Positions 1 to 8,336 are shown, numbered from the stretch's first letter. The stretch is DNA of 64,000 bases from DASXAI01 sp963728985 (GCA_963728985.1 CAVSME010000007.1:232177-296176); one strand, 5' to 3'. A program made the numbers and translations. Notes: generated by a model from the sequence alone, not told the origin.

Positions 1-681
1 GTACTGGCGATCGGCCCGCAGGTCCTCATCGCGCAGGCAGCGGGCGATCTGGTAGTAGCGATCGAGGCCGCCGACCATGAGCAGCTGCTTGAAGAGCTGG
101 GGGCTCTGCGGCAGCGCGTAGAACGACCCGGGCGACTGGCGCGACGGCACGAGGAACTCGCGCGCACCTTCGGGCGTCGACGGCATGAGCATCGGCGTCT
201 CGACCTCGACGAAGCCCTGGCGCTCCATCGCCGCCCGGATGGCGGAGTTCACCGCGGCGCGGGCGCGGAGGTTGCGCTGCATGCGCTCGCGGCGGACGTC
301 GAGGTAGCGGTAGCGCAGCCGGACCGCCTCGTCGACGTCGTCGGCGCGGGCATCGATCGGGAACGGCGGCGATTCGGCGGTGCTGAGGATCTCGACCTCG
401 CAGTCGCCCACCTCCACCTCCCCCGTCGGCAGGTTCGGGTTGACCGTGCCCTCGGGCCGCAGGCGCACCGTGCCCATGACGCGCACGACGAACTCGCTGC
501 GCAGGTCGTGGGCGCCGGGCACCACGCACTGGACGATGCCCGAGTGGTCGCGCAGGTCCACGAAGGCCAGGTGCTCGCCGTGCTCGCGCCGCCGGGCCAC
601 CCACCCGCACAGCACGACCTGGCGGCCGGCGTCGGTGGCCCGCAGCGTGCCGCACAGATCGGTCCGGTACGCGGTCTGCAT
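1..681 (-). CDS. aspS: aspartyl-tRNA synthetase, N-terminal part (cut by window edge)
   Basis: Charges tRNA-Asp (or tRNA-Asp/Asn) with aspartate in the cytoplasm. The 227 codons present cover the N-terminal OB-fold anticodon-binding domain (about residues 1-110, with GTVRLRPEGTVNPNLPTG) and the start of the class II catalytic core: the motif 1 region GFVEVETPML, then LPQSPQLFKQLLM and the motif 2 stretch RYYQIARCLRDEDLRADR. The frame is open through base 1, so the gene continues to the left of the window. The ATG start (bases 679-681) reads MQTAYRTDLCG, a typical AspRS opening. It starts 2 bp after the hisS stop, so the two synthetase genes form an operon, as in many bacteria. Very secure. 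Confidence 0.97.
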   Translation of the reverse strand, partial: MQTAYRTDLCGTLRATDAGRQVVLCGWVARRREHGEHLAFVDLRDHSGIVQCVVPGAHDLRSEFVVRVMGTVRLRPEGTVNPNLPTGEVEVGDCEVEILSTAESPPFPIDARADDVDEAVRLRYRYLDVRRERMQRNLRARAAVNSAIRAAMERQGFVEVETPMLMPSTPEGAREFLVPSRQSPGSFYALPQSPQLFKQLLMVGGLDRYYQIARCLRDEDLRADRQY

Positions 682-683
682 GG

Positions 684-1940
684 TCAACGTCGTTCCTTCA
701 CGTAGTCGACGATTTTGTCGCGTGGCACCCGCACCTGGTCGGTTGGTTCACCGCGCAACGATCGCACGGTGACCTCACCCGCTTCGGCCTCGTCGGCGCC
801 GACGATGAGGGCCAGCGCCGCGCCGGAGCGGTCGGCCGCCTTCATCTGCGCCTTCATGCTGCGACCGTCGAAGGCGCGGTCGGCGGCGATGCCGGCGGCG
901 CGCAACTCGGCCGCCAGCACCAGCGCGTCGCGGCCGCCGGCGGTGTCGACCACGAAGGCCTCGACGCTGGCCGCCGCCGCCGGCAGCACCCCCTCGGCGT
1001 CGCACGCCAGGAGGATGCGCTCGATGCCGGCCCCGAAGCCCACGCCTGGCGTGCCCTTGGGGCCACCGAGCTGCTCGACGAGACCGTCGTAGCGGCCTCC
1101 GCCGCCGATGGCGTTCTGGGCCGAATCCGACGCGTGAGCGGCGAACTCGAAGGTGGTGCGGGTGTAGTAGTCGAGGCCCCGCACGAGGCGGGCGTCGAGG
1201 ACGTACGGGATGCCGAGAGCGTCGAGCCCGGAGCGCACGCGATCGAAGTGCTCCGCCGCCTCGGCCGACAGGTACTCGAGCACGAGCGGTGCGGCCTCGA
1301 TGACGGGCGCGTCCTCGGGCCGCTTGGAGTCGAAGATGCGCAACGGGTTCAGCGCCAGCGTCTGGCGGCTCTGCTCGGACAGGTCGGCGGCGTGAGCGCT
1401 GAAGTGCGCCCGCAGCGCCTCCCCGTACGCCGGCCGCTCGGCCAGATCGCCCAACGTGTTCAGCTTCAGGGTGCGCTGCCGCAGTCCCAGGGCACGGTGG
1501 AAGCCGTCGAGCAGGGCGATGATCTCGACGTCGGCATCGGGGTCGGCGGTGCCGACGATCTCGGCGTCGAGCTGATGGTGCTGGCGGTACCGGCCCGACT
1601 GCGGCTGCTCGTAGCGGAAGTTGGCCCCGACCGTCCACGCCTTCCACGGGGTGGGCGGGCGGTGCTCGGCGAACGCCCGCATCAGGCCGGCCGTGATCTC
1701 CGGGCGCACGGCGACGCGCCGGCCCCCCTTGTCGGTGAAGTCGTACATCTCCTTGCGGACGATGTCGGTGGAGTCGCCGACGCGCTCGAAGACCTCGAGG
1801 TGCTCGATCAGCGGCGTGAGCGCCAGGCCGAAGCCGGCGCGCTGGGCGTGCTCGGCGAACGTGGCCACCACCGTGGCCCAGCGGCCCGACTCCGGCGCGA
1901 GGACGTCACGCATCCCCTTCGGGGCCTGGTAGTCGGGCAC
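684..1940 (-). CDS. hisS: histidyl-tRNA synthetase
   Basis: Class II synthetase that charges tRNA-His; 418 residues, a normal HisRS length. Seen in order: YQAPKGMRDVLAPE at the N-terminus, VRPEITAGLMRAFA in motif 1, the motif 2 region FRYEQPQSGRYRQHHQ, the HisA signature RGLDYYTRTTFEF (about residue 270), GGGRYDGLVEQLGG, and a C-terminal anticodon-binding domain with SMKAQMKAADRSGA. The frame stays open for 38 codons further upstream, but the family alignment starts at VPDYQAPKGMRD, so I chose the GTG at 1938-1940. No strong Shine-Dalgarno is visible there and the exact start is uncertain. First gene of the hisS-aspS operon. Confidence 0.95.
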   Translation of the reverse strand: MPDYQAPKGMRDVLAPESGRWATVVATFAEHAQRAGFGLALTPLIEHLEVFERVGDSTDIVRKEMYDFTDKGGRRVAVRPEITAGLMRAFAEHRPPTPWKAWTVGANFRYEQPQSGRYRQHHQLDAEIVGTADPDADVEIIALLDGFHRALGLRQRTLKLNTLGDLAERPAYGEALRAHFSAHAADLSEQSRQTLALNPLRIFDSKRPEDAPVIEAAPLVLEYLSAEAAEHFDRVRSGLDALGIPYVLDARLVRGLDYYTRTTFEFAAHASDSAQNAIGGGGRYDGLVEQLGGPKGTPGVGFGAGIERILLACDAEGVLPAAAASVEAFVVDTAGGRDALVLAAELRAAGIAADRAFDGRSMKAQMKAADRSGAALALIVGADEAEAGEVTVRSLRGEPTDQVRVPRDKIVDYVKERR

Positions 1941-2048
1941 GTCGTCCGAGGCTACCGGAGCCCTTTTCGGCGCTCCGCCGTGTTTGCGCTGCTGCGGGAT
2001 GGTTCGTAGCGTCGTACAGACAGTCACGCGCACACTTGGGGGTCCGCG

Positions 2049-3149
2049 ATGCACGTCGGGATGTCAGCCGTCTTCCAGGGCTTCGGAGGGAACCTCTCGG
2101 ACCAGGAGGTGTGGGCGGCCGACCTGGCCCTCGCCGACCTCGCCGAGCCGCTCGGCTTCGAGTCGATCTGGAGCGTGGAGCACCACTTCAGCAACTACAC
2201 GATGTGCCCGGACGTCCTGCAGTTCCTCACCTACATGGCCGGCCGCACGACCAAGGTGCAGCTCGGTTCCATGGTGCTGGTGCTGCCGTGGCACGACCCG
2301 GTCCGGGCGGCCGAGCAGATCATCATGCTCGACCACATGTCGAACGGCCGGCTGATCCTCGGTCTCGGGCGCGGCACCGGCAAGATCGAGTTCGACGGCT
2401 TCCGGGTGGAGATGAGCCAGGCCCGCCAGCAGTTCAAGGAGTCGGCCGAGGCCATCCTGACCGCTCTCGAGACCGGCGTGATGGAGTACGAGGGCGAGTA
2501 CGTCCAGCAGCCCCGCATCGAGCTGCACCCGGCGCCGTTCAAGTCGTTCAAGGGGCGCACGTACTCGGCCACGATCTCGCCCGAGTCGGCCGAGATCATG
2601 GCCAAGCTCGGTACGGGCGTGCTCGTCGTGCCCCAGAAGCCCTGGCACCTGGTGGAGGAGGAGACGGCCACCTACCGGGCCACGTACCGGGACGCCCACG
2701 GCGAGGAACCGCCGCCGCCGATCATCGCCGGCTGGACCTTCGTCGACGAGAACGCCGACCGGGCCGAGGCGAAGGCCCGACAGTGGCTCAGCGGCTACTG
2801 GGACTCGGTCATCTCGCACTACGAGTTCGACAAGCCGCACCTGAAGTCGACGCCCGGCTACGAGTTCCACGGCCAGATGTACGACCGCCTCATGGCCCCC
2901 GGCGGCGCCGAGAAGATGACCGACTTCTACATCGGTCTCCAGCCGTGGGGCACGCCCGAGCGGGTGTTCGAGAAGGTCCGCACCTTCTGCGACCTCGTCG
3001 GCGGCGACAGCTACATCGGCGTGTTCCGGTACGGCGGCATGCCGCCGGCCGAAGCGGAAAAGAGCATGCGCCTCTTCGCCAAGGAGGTCATGCCGGAGCT
3101 GCAGAAGATCGGGCCCGCCCTCGACCGCCTGGAGCACATCCGGGGCTAA
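2049..3149 (+). CDS. LLM-class flavin-dependent oxidoreductase (luciferase-like)
   Basis: Predicted cytoplasmic FMN/F420-dependent monooxygenase of the bacterial luciferase superfamily, 366 residues. The sequence has the usual TIM-barrel landmarks: GFESIWSVEHHFSNY (about residue 38), MAGRTTKVQLGSMVLVLPWHDPVR, DHMSNGRLILGLGRGTGKIEF, and a C-terminal GVFRYGGMPP. The HH pair after the EH motif and the DHMSNGRL stretch are typical of the family. The substrate cannot be predicted. It is transcribed divergently from hisS with about 108 bp between starts. An in-frame ATG four codons downstream (MSAVFQGFG) is an alternative start. Confidence 0.9.
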   Translation: MHVGMSAVFQGFGGNLSDQEVWAADLALADLAEPLGFESIWSVEHHFSNYTMCPDVLQFLTYMAGRTTKVQLGSMVLVLPWHDPVRAAEQIIMLDHMSNGRLILGLGRGTGKIEFDGFRVEMSQARQQFKESAEAILTALETGVMEYEGEYVQQPRIELHPAPFKSFKGRTYSATISPESAEIMAKLGTGVLVVPQKPWHLVEEETATYRATYRDAHGEEPPPPIIAGWTFVDENADRAEAKARQWLSGYWDSVISHYEFDKPHLKSTPGYEFHGQMYDRLMAPGGAEKMTDFYIGLQPWGTPERVFEKVRTFCDLVGGDSYIGVFRYGGMPPAEAEKSMRLFAKEVMPELQKIGPALDRLEHIRG

Positions 3150-3349
3150 GAGGGCGAGCGGATAGGTGCTCGCCCTCCGCGCCGCGGGGCCGGTGGCCAC
3201 GATCCGTGAGCGACGTTGGGTGCCGATTCGGTCATGGGTGCCGATCGGCCCGCCAGGCGAGGCAATCGGCACCCAAAGCTCTCCTCGCCTGTCCGCTCGC
3301 CCCCGCGCCGAGGGAGTCAGGAGCGAGCCGAAGCGCTAGCGACGCAGAC

Positions 3350-3832
3350 TCAAGGCTCGCAGCAGCCCCCGTCGGCATCCTCGGCCAGGCGGTCGAGGAC
3401 GGCGTCGGCCATGTCGGCCAACGCATCGAGCTGCTCGGGCGTGAGCGCGTCGATGAACCACTGGCGCACGTGCTCGACGTGCTGCGGCGCGGCGCGCTCG
3501 ATGGCCTCGCGCCCGGCGTCGGTCAGCACCACGAAGGCGCCCCGGCTGTCGGTCGGGCACGATTCGCGCGCCACGAGCCCGCGCTGCGCCATCCGCGTGA
3601 GGTGGTGGGACAGCCGGCTCTTCTCCCACTGCGTGGCCTGGCCCAGCTCGAACACCCGCTGGCGGCCGCAGGGCGCTTCGGACAGCTGGACCAGCACCTC
3701 GTAGTCGGCCTCGGAGAGCCCTGAATCGCGCTGGAGCTGCCGGGCCATCCGGGCCTGCAGCTGCGCCTTCATGGTGATGAACCGGCGCCAGGCGCGCGCC
3801 TCGCGCTCGTTCAGCCAGCGGGTCTCCTCCAC
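3350..3832 (-). CDS. MarR-family transcriptional regulator
   Basis: Winged-helix DNA-binding regulator of about 160 residues. LSEADYEVLVQLSEAP, WEKSRLSHHLTRMAQRGLVARE (recognition helix region) and DSRGAFVVLTDAGREAIERAAP (wing) are classic MarR features. Homologues begin with xETRWLNExExRAW, so I placed the start at the GTG (3830-3832) reading VEETRWLNERE; the frame is open to a GTG at 3865, but that would lie inside the divergent promoter. It is divergent from the yceI-like gene and a perfect 14-bp palindrome sits between them, a likely operator. The C-terminus ends GGCCEP; a thiol-based sensing role for the CC pair is possible but unproven. Confidence 0.9.
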   Translation of the reverse strand: MEETRWLNEREARAWRRFITMKAQLQARMARQLQRDSGLSEADYEVLVQLSEAPCGRQRVFELGQATQWEKSRLSHHLTRMAQRGLVARESCPTDSRGAFVVLTDAGREAIERAAPQHVEHVRQWFIDALTPEQLDALADMADAVLDRLAEDADGGCCEP

Positions 3833-3858
3833 GGCCTCGATGCTACTGCACCTAGCGG

Positions 3859-3886
3859 TTGACACGTCAGCTATCTCGGCTATAGT
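3859..3886 (+). promoter_or_regulatory. sigma70-like promoter for the yceI-like gene
   Basis: TTGACA (3859-3864), a 16-bp spacer and TATAGT (3881-3886) form an unusually good housekeeping promoter for this GC-rich sequence. The -10 box overlaps the palindrome at 3885-3898, so a repressor bound there would block it. It points to the gene at 3928. Confidence 0.7.
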
Positions 3887-3898
3887 TGATACATCAAC
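3885..3898. promoter_or_regulatory. perfect palindrome, probable MarR operator
   Basis: GTTGATACATCAAC: 6-bp inverted arms around a 2-bp centre, overlapping the -10 box of the downstream gene and lying between the marR and yceI-like genes. A sister site, GTAGATGCATCTAC, lies at 11879-11892. Together they give GTWGATRCATCWAC, a plausible MarR binding consensus. Confidence 0.7.
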
Positions 3899-3927
3899 AT
3901 CTCCCCCAACGCACGGAGGCCAGTCGC

Positions 3928-4488
3928 ATGAGCAGCACGCAGACCACGACGATCCCCGGATACGTCGCCGGCACCTGGAGCATCGATCCCGTCCACAGCG
4001 AGGTCGGGTTCACGGTGCGCCACATGATGGTGAGCAAGGTGCGAGGCAAGTTCACCGGCTTCGCCGGCCAGTTCGTCACCGGCCCGGATCCGCTCGACTC
4101 GAGCGTGACGGCCACCGTCGAGCTGAGCTCGATCGACACCGGCAACGCCGACCGCGACAACCACATCCGCTCGGCCGACTTCTTCGCCGTCGACGAGCAC
4201 CCGATCATGACCTACCGCTCCACCGGCGTCCGCGCCAATGGCGACGGCTACGCGCTCGACGGCGAGCTGACCCTGAAGGGCGTCACCCGGCCCGTCACCC
4301 TCGACCTCGAGCTCGGCGGCTTCGGCCCCGACCCCTTCGGCGGGGTGCGCTCCGGATTCACCGCCGTCGGCGAGATCAAGCGCAGCGACTTCGGCGTCGA
4401 CTTCAACGCCGTGATGGAGACCGGCGGCGTGGTCGTCGGCGACAAGATCACGCTGCTGCTCGAGATCGAGGGCGTCCTGCAGCCGTAA
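3928..4488 (+). CDS. YceI-family polyisoprenoid-binding-like protein
   Basis: Lipocalin-like beta-barrel of the YceI family, 186 residues, usual length. GTWSIDPVHSEVGFTVRHMM near the N-terminus, VTATVELSSIDTGNADRDNHI in the middle and ELTLKGVTRPVTLDLEL towards the end are family hallmarks. Characterised members bind a long isoprenoid chain. There is no signal peptide here, so it is probably cytoplasmic, as in many actinobacterial homologues. The ATG at 3928 has GGAGG at 3915-3919, 8 bp upstream. Divergent MarR-YceI pairs are common, which supports regulation by the MarR at 3350-3832. Confidence 0.93.
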   Translation: MSSTQTTTIPGYVAGTWSIDPVHSEVGFTVRHMMVSKVRGKFTGFAGQFVTGPDPLDSSVTATVELSSIDTGNADRDNHIRSADFFAVDEHPIMTYRSTGVRANGDGYALDGELTLKGVTRPVTLDLELGGFGPDPFGGVRSGFTAVGEIKRSDFGVDFNAVMETGGVVVGDKITLLLEIEGVLQP

Positions 4489-4500
4489 CGATCCGCGAGG

Positions 4501-4540
4501 TTGGTCACGGGTGAGGCGGATTCAGCCCACCCGTGACCAA
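4501..4540. terminator. hairpin between convergent genes, probable bidirectional terminator
   Basis: A perfect 13-bp inverted repeat (TTGGTCACGGGTG at 4501-4513 with its complement at 4528-4540) around a 14-nt loop, 12 bp after the yceI-like stop. No T-run follows, so it would be a non-canonical terminator; it may also end the convergent gene at 4627. Confidence 0.55.
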
Positions 4541-4559
4541 GTTCGGTCACGCCGGTGAG

Positions 4560-4625
4560 GTGGCGCCGCGGTGCGGCGCCGGGGCAGACGTTGTGGGGAT
4601 TGTCCGAGCACAGCGAGGCCGAGGC
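4560..4625. repeat. 66-bp intergenic repeat, copy 1
   Basis: This 66-bp stretch matches 55311-55376 at 52 of 66 positions by hand count, with no gaps. It opens with a hairpin (GGCGCCGC, loop GGT, GCGGCGCC) and contains the block TTGTCCGAGCACAGCGAG, identical in both copies. It lies directly after the 3' end of the minus-strand gene at 4627. Confidence 0.7.
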
Positions 4626-4626
4626 A

Positions 4627-5211
4627 TCAACGCGGCGGATCGCCTGGCTCGGGCCGGCGTCCGCCGCGGGCCCGGATGTCGTCGAAGCGCTCGCCGAAGT
4701 GCCAGCGATGGCCCTCGAGGTCGGTGGCCTCGTAGCGGCGCTCGCCGAAGAAGGCGTCGTCGAGCTCCATCGTGATGTCGGCGCCCTCGGCCACCGCGTG
4801 GGCGTAGTGGGCGTCGATATCGTGCACGTAGACGTTGAGCATCACCGTCGTGAGGCCGGCGTCCATCGGGCTGTGGATGCGGTGCACCTCGACGTTGCTG
4901 TGACCCAGCATCACGACGCCGGTGCCGAGGCGCAGCCAGCAGAGGTGGTTGCCGTCGAACTCCATGCGGGCCTCGCGCTCCTCGACGAACTGGAACACCC
5001 GGGTCAGGTACTCGACGGCGGCCAGCTCGTCTCGGTACGCCAGCCGGGGGTAGACGTCCGGCGTCGTCAAGGCCGCCGCTTCCACGTGCTCGGCATCGAT
5101 GGTCGACATGAACCGCTCCTTTGCTCGGGTGTAGACCGCGGGGTCGCCGGGGTCATCCGGCTCGATGCGGTCGGGCCGCAGCTGCCGGAGCGGATCGAGG
5201 TCGTCACTCAC
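4627..5211 (-). CDS. VOC-domain protein with an anti-sigma-like N-terminal segment
   Basis: 194 residues. From about residue 40 it is a glyoxalase/VOC domain: YRDELAAVEYLTRVFQFVEE, LRLGTGVVMLGHSN, VHDIDAHYAHAVAEGADI and RRYEATDLEGHRWHFGE, the last typical of VOC-fold dioxygenase-like or bleomycin-resistance-like proteins. The first ~35 residues, VSDDLDPLRQLRPDRIEPDD and onward to AKERFM, instead resemble the N-terminus of actinobacterial CU044_5270-type proteins, which are encoded beside ECF sigma factors. I chose GTG 5209-5211 because GGGAGG lies 8 bp upstream and because it overlaps the sigma-factor stop (8 bp), implying translational coupling. ATG 5110 (MSTIDAEHVE) would give a plain VOC protein. 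A role as sensor or partner of the sigma factor is inference. Confidence 0.82.
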   Translation of the reverse strand: MSDDLDPLRQLRPDRIEPDDPGDPAVYTRAKERFMSTIDAEHVEAAALTTPDVYPRLAYRDELAAVEYLTRVFQFVEEREARMEFDGNHLCWLRLGTGVVMLGHSNVEVHRIHSPMDAGLTTVMLNVYVHDIDAHYAHAVAEGADITMELDDAFFGERRYEATDLEGHRWHFGERFDDIRARGGRRPEPGDPPR

Positions 5212-5782
5212 GACACGATCCTCCCAGTTCTTCCCCGCCCGGCCTGGTGAGTTCACGCACGTGGCGCCGGGCCCGGTTCAGGCGCGAGCGCACCGTGCCG
5301 ACGGGGATGCCGAGGGCGTCGGCCACGTCGTCGTAGCTCAGGCCTTCCCACACGTGGAGCAGCAGGGCGTCGCGCTCGGGCTCGGGCAGATCGGTCACGG
5401 CGGCGGCCACCCGGTCCCAGCGGCTGGCGGCATCGAGGGCGTCGTCGACACCCTCGGCCGGGTCGACCGGGGCGAGCCGCTGCGTGGCCAGGCGGGCGAC
5501 GGCGCGAAGGCGCCTGGCTTCCCCGCGGCGGTGCTTGGCCAGCAGGTTCGTGGCGATCCCGTACAGCCACGGGCGCGCCGTCACCCGCGCACCGTCGAAT
5601 GTGTGGCGGCGCTCGAATGCGATCCGGAAGACCTCGCCGACGATGCCGTCGGCGTCGTCAGGACCGAGCCGGCGCACGAGGTAGCGGTGGAGCACCGTGG
5701 CGTGGCGGTCGAAGATGGTGCCGAACCGGACCGGATGCTGGAGCGAGGCCGCGATCACGTCGGCATCGGTCTCGGCGTCCAC
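5204..5782 (-). CDS. ECF-family RNA polymerase sigma factor
   Basis: 192-residue sigma70-family protein with only regions 2 and 4, as in ECF factors. Region 2: FDRHATVLHRYLVRRLGPDD to GEVFRIAFERRHTFD and ARPWLYGIATNLLAKHRR (about residues 24-85). Region 4: VTDLPEPERDALLLHVWEGL and DVADALGIPVGTVRSRLNRA (about residues 128-170). The GTG start at 5780-5782 has GGGGAAGGA about 8 bp upstream. It is translationally coupled to the downstream anti-sigma-like/VOC protein, its likely partner, and divergent from the DUF4231 gene (45 bp between starts). The signal it responds to is unknown. Confidence 0.93.
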   Translation of the reverse strand: MDAETDADVIAASLQHPVRFGTIFDRHATVLHRYLVRRLGPDDADGIVGEVFRIAFERRHTFDGARVTARPWLYGIATNLLAKHRRGEARRLRAVARLATQRLAPVDPAEGVDDALDAASRWDRVAAAVTDLPEPERDALLLHVWEGLSYDDVADALGIPVGTVRSRLNRARRHVRELTRPGGEELGGSCRE

Positions 5783-5827
5783 GCTTGCATCCTTCCCCGC
5801 TCATCGCTGCAAGTTCGCGCCGGTACG

Positions 5828-6715
5828 GTGAGCCGCTTGCCAGGGAACCCGCCCGACGAGCACGCCCGCCGCACCTTGGCCCGCCAGCGGATCTGGTCGG
5901 CGACCGCCACTCGCCTGAAGGACGCCATCGTCCGGGCCCGCGTGACCGCCTTGATCCTCGGGATCGTGGCGGCGGTGCTGGCGGTGGCGGCCGTGCAGTT
6001 GGCCGATCCGCAGGAAGGGCTGGCCCGCGTCCTCGGGATCGTGGCCGGCGTCGCCGCCGGCACCGCCCCGCTGGTCCTGCGGCGGGCGGGCACCGACCGG
6101 GTGCGGGACTGGACCCGGGCCCGTTCGGCGTCCGAGGGCCTCAAGTCCGAGCTCTACGAGTACCTCGCGGGCGGCTCGGCCTACGTCGATGCTGACGCCG
6201 GGCCGCAGCTGGCGGCCCGCACGCGGGCCATCGAGGAGAGCATGGGCGACGTGCTCGCCCTCACCGTGGGCGTGGCCACCGACGCCACGCCGATGCCGGA
6301 CGTCCACGACGCCGAGTCCTACATCGCCGAGCGCGTGCAGGATCAGATCGACCACTACTACCGCCCACGAGCAGCCCGGTTGCAGACCGTGGTCGGGCGC
6401 CTGCGCCTCGTCGGTGACGTGCTCGGCATCATGGCCGTCGGGCTCGGCGTGGCCGCCGGCGCCGGCGCCCCTGGCCAGCTGGCGGCCTGGGTGCCGGTGG
6501 TGACGACGGTGGCGGCGTCCCTGTCCGCCCACATCGCGGCGAGCCGCTACGACCATCAGATCGTGGAGTTCCTGCGCACGGCCCAGCAGCTCGAGCACGT
6601 GATCGAGCGCCACGCCGAGGGCAGCCTCACCGACGGCGCCATGGTCGACGCCTGCGAGCAGGTCATCTCCGTCGAGAACCAGGCGTGGATGACCAACTGG
6701 TCGAAATCGGGCTGA
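5828..6715 (+). CDS. DUF4231-type membrane protein
   Basis: 295 residues, no known activity. Two pairs of hydrophobic helices are visible: about 40-62 plus 66-82 (VTALILGIVAAVLAVAAVQL, VLGIVAGVAAGTAPLVL) and about 195-240. Helical cytoplasmic segments follow, and the end HAEGSLTDGAMVDACEQVIS leading to ENQAWMTNW is the signature of DUF4231 proteins, which are related to SLATT membrane effectors. GTG 5828 was chosen because nothing upstream looks coding and the frame opens there just past the ECF gene. Divergent from the sigma factor; whether it is one of its targets is unknown. Confidence 0.75.
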   Translation: MSRLPGNPPDEHARRTLARQRIWSATATRLKDAIVRARVTALILGIVAAVLAVAAVQLADPQEGLARVLGIVAGVAAGTAPLVLRRAGTDRVRDWTRARSASEGLKSELYEYLAGGSAYVDADAGPQLAARTRAIEESMGDVLALTVGVATDATPMPDVHDAESYIAERVQDQIDHYYRPRAARLQTVVGRLRLVGDVLGIMAVGLGVAAGAGAPGQLAAWVPVVTTVAASLSAHIAASRYDHQIVEFLRTAQQLEHVIERHAEGSLTDGAMVDACEQVISVENQAWMTNWSKSG

Positions 6716-6758
6716 ACGGCCCAGGTCCGGGCGAGCGCGCCAGGGCTACCGTCCCGCG

Positions 6759-7334
6759 GTGCTCGATTGGGCGGACTCCGATGGCGGGCGGGTACTGGCC
6801 TACGTGGTGGCTACCGCGGTGGCCCTCCTGGCGTGGTACCGGGAACGCCGGCGGGGGCACAGCGATCCCGGCCTGTGGCCCACGTTCTGGCTCCTCAGTG
6901 CGGCGTTCTTCCTGGTCATGGCCGTCGCCCGGGCCACCGACCTCGGGGGCCTGGCCACCGAGCTCGGCCGCAGCGAGGCGATGGAGCACGGTTGGTACGC
7001 CGACCGGCGGCGGTTCCAGGCGTACGGCGCCGGCATCGTCGGGTTCGGCTGGCTCGTCACCGTCGCCATCGCGCTGTGGCGGGTACCGGCCCGGCGCCGG
7101 CGCTACCTCCCGGCGGCCATCGCCACGTTCACGCTGATGTGCTTCATCGGCGTGCGGCTGATCTCGCTCCATCAGATCGACGCCCTCCTGTACCGGCGCT
7201 ACCTGGCCGGGGCCCAGTTCGGCGCCGTCGCGGAGCTCGTCCTGCTCGCCATCGCCGTCGCCTTGACCGCCGTGCCCCCGCCGGCGGGCCGGCCGGTGCC
7301 GCTCGTCGATGGGTCCTCGTCGCTGCCGGTCTAG
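6759..7334 (+). CDS. hypothetical integral membrane protein
   Basis: 191 residues with about five hydrophobic segments: residues 12-26, 42-58, 92-108, 118-134 and 150-168. Between the second and third lies a polar loop, LGRSEAMEHGWYADRRRFQA. I do not recognise the family. The GTG start (VLDWADSDGG) is inferred from the frame and coding bias; no strong ribosome site is visible. It lies 43 bp after the DUF4231 gene and 10 bp before the enoyl-CoA hydratase gene, so co-transcription is possible. Confidence 0.7.
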   Translation: MLDWADSDGGRVLAYVVATAVALLAWYRERRRGHSDPGLWPTFWLLSAAFFLVMAVARATDLGGLATELGRSEAMEHGWYADRRRFQAYGAGIVGFGWLVTVAIALWRVPARRRRYLPAAIATFTLMCFIGVRLISLHQIDALLYRRYLAGAQFGAVAELVLLAIAVALTAVPPPAGRPVPLVDGSSSLPV

Positions 7335-7344
7335 TGTTCGCTCC

Positions 7345-8154
7345 ATGGCCGATGACGTGCTGTATGCCCTGGAGGATGGCGGCGTCGCCGTTCTCACGCT
7401 GAACCGCCCGGAGCGCCTGAACGCCTGGAACGGCGACATCGAACGGCAACTGTTCGACTACCTCGATCAGTGCACCGAGGACCCCGACGTGAAGGTGATC
7501 GTGATCACCGGCGCCGGCCGCGGGTTCTGCGCTGGCGCCGACATGGACGTGCTCCAGGGCATCGGCGATCGCGGCGGTCAGGACCGCAACGCCGGCCCGC
7601 GGCGACGCACCTACCACCTGCTCGACGTGCCCAAGCCGATCATCGCCGCCATCAACGGCGCCTGCGCCGGCATCGGCATGGTGCAGGCCCTGATGACGGA
7701 CATCCGCTTCGCCGCCACCGGCGCCAAATTCACGACAGCGTTCGTGCGCCGCGGGCTCATCGCCGAGCACGGCATGAGCTGGGTGCTGCCCAAGCTCATC
7801 GGCCCGGCGCGGGCCCTCGACGTACTGCTGTCGGGGCGGATCTTCCTCGCCGACGAAGCGGCCGAGATGGGCATCGTGAACGCCGTCGTCGAACCCGGCG
7901 AGCTCATGGCCTACACGCTCAACTACGCGCGCGACATGGCGGTGAACTGCTCACCGTCGTCGCTCGCCGCCATCAAGCGAGAGGTCTGGGGCCAGCTCGT
8001 CGGGCAGACCGTGCAAGAGGCCACCGCGCAGTCCGACTCCGACATGGTCCACTCCCTCGCCGGCGCCGACTTCAAGGAGGGCGTGTCCAGCTTCCTGGAG
8101 AAGCGCCCGCCGAACTTCGCTCCCCTACAGCGGGGCTGGGCCACCGGCGACTGA
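7345..8154 (+). CDS. enoyl-CoA hydratase/isomerase family protein
   Basis: 269-residue crotonase-fold enzyme. It has LNRPERLNAWN (about residue 17), the oxyanion-hole segment VITGAGRGFCAGADMD (about 55-70), IAAINGACAGIGM and the trimer-contact region GMSWVLPKLIGPARALDVLLSGR. The crotonase glutamate region reads RGLIAEHGMSW, typical of actinobacterial enoyl-CoA hydratases acting on acyl-CoA thioesters. Substrate unknown; no other beta-oxidation gene is nearby. ATG 7345 gives the normal family start MADDVLYALEDGG. Confidence 0.92.
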   Translation: MADDVLYALEDGGVAVLTLNRPERLNAWNGDIERQLFDYLDQCTEDPDVKVIVITGAGRGFCAGADMDVLQGIGDRGGQDRNAGPRRRTYHLLDVPKPIIAAINGACAGIGMVQALMTDIRFAATGAKFTTAFVRRGLIAEHGMSWVLPKLIGPARALDVLLSGRIFLADEAAEMGIVNAVVEPGELMAYTLNYARDMAVNCSPSSLAAIKREVWGQLVGQTVQEATAQSDSDMVHSLAGADFKEGVSSFLEKRPPNFAPLQRGWATGD

Positions 8155-8216
8155 CGGCGTCGACGTTCTGATCGAACGCTGAGCCACGTCGGAGCGGCGT
8201 CTCACCGACCACCGCC

Positions 8217-8336
8217 ATGGTGGCGGCACGACCATCGCCAACCACGCCGTCTCCGCCACCGGCACGGACGGCGGTGCGCCTGTTCACCCAGAGCGGCACC
8301 CACCTCGTCGTCGACGCCAACGGCTGGTACGTCTGA
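8217..8336 (+). pseudogene. remnant of a secreted-protein repeat domain
   Basis: A 39-codon open frame that ends RLFTQSGTHLVVDANGWYV and then a stop. The same ending (THLVVDVFGYY, AHLVVDVVGYF) closes each C-terminal repeat of the large surface protein at 30680-33079, so this looks like the last piece of a lost relative. The rest of the 8155-8493 gap holds no recognised gene; bases 8343-8471 have an open frame ending VIDPTTADVV that I cannot assign. Confidence 0.5.

Noticed and set aside
1134..2009. Long open frame antisense to hisS
   Set aside because: GC-rich sequence keeps antisense frames open; hisS on the other strand has all its motifs, and the antisense product has no recognisable domain.
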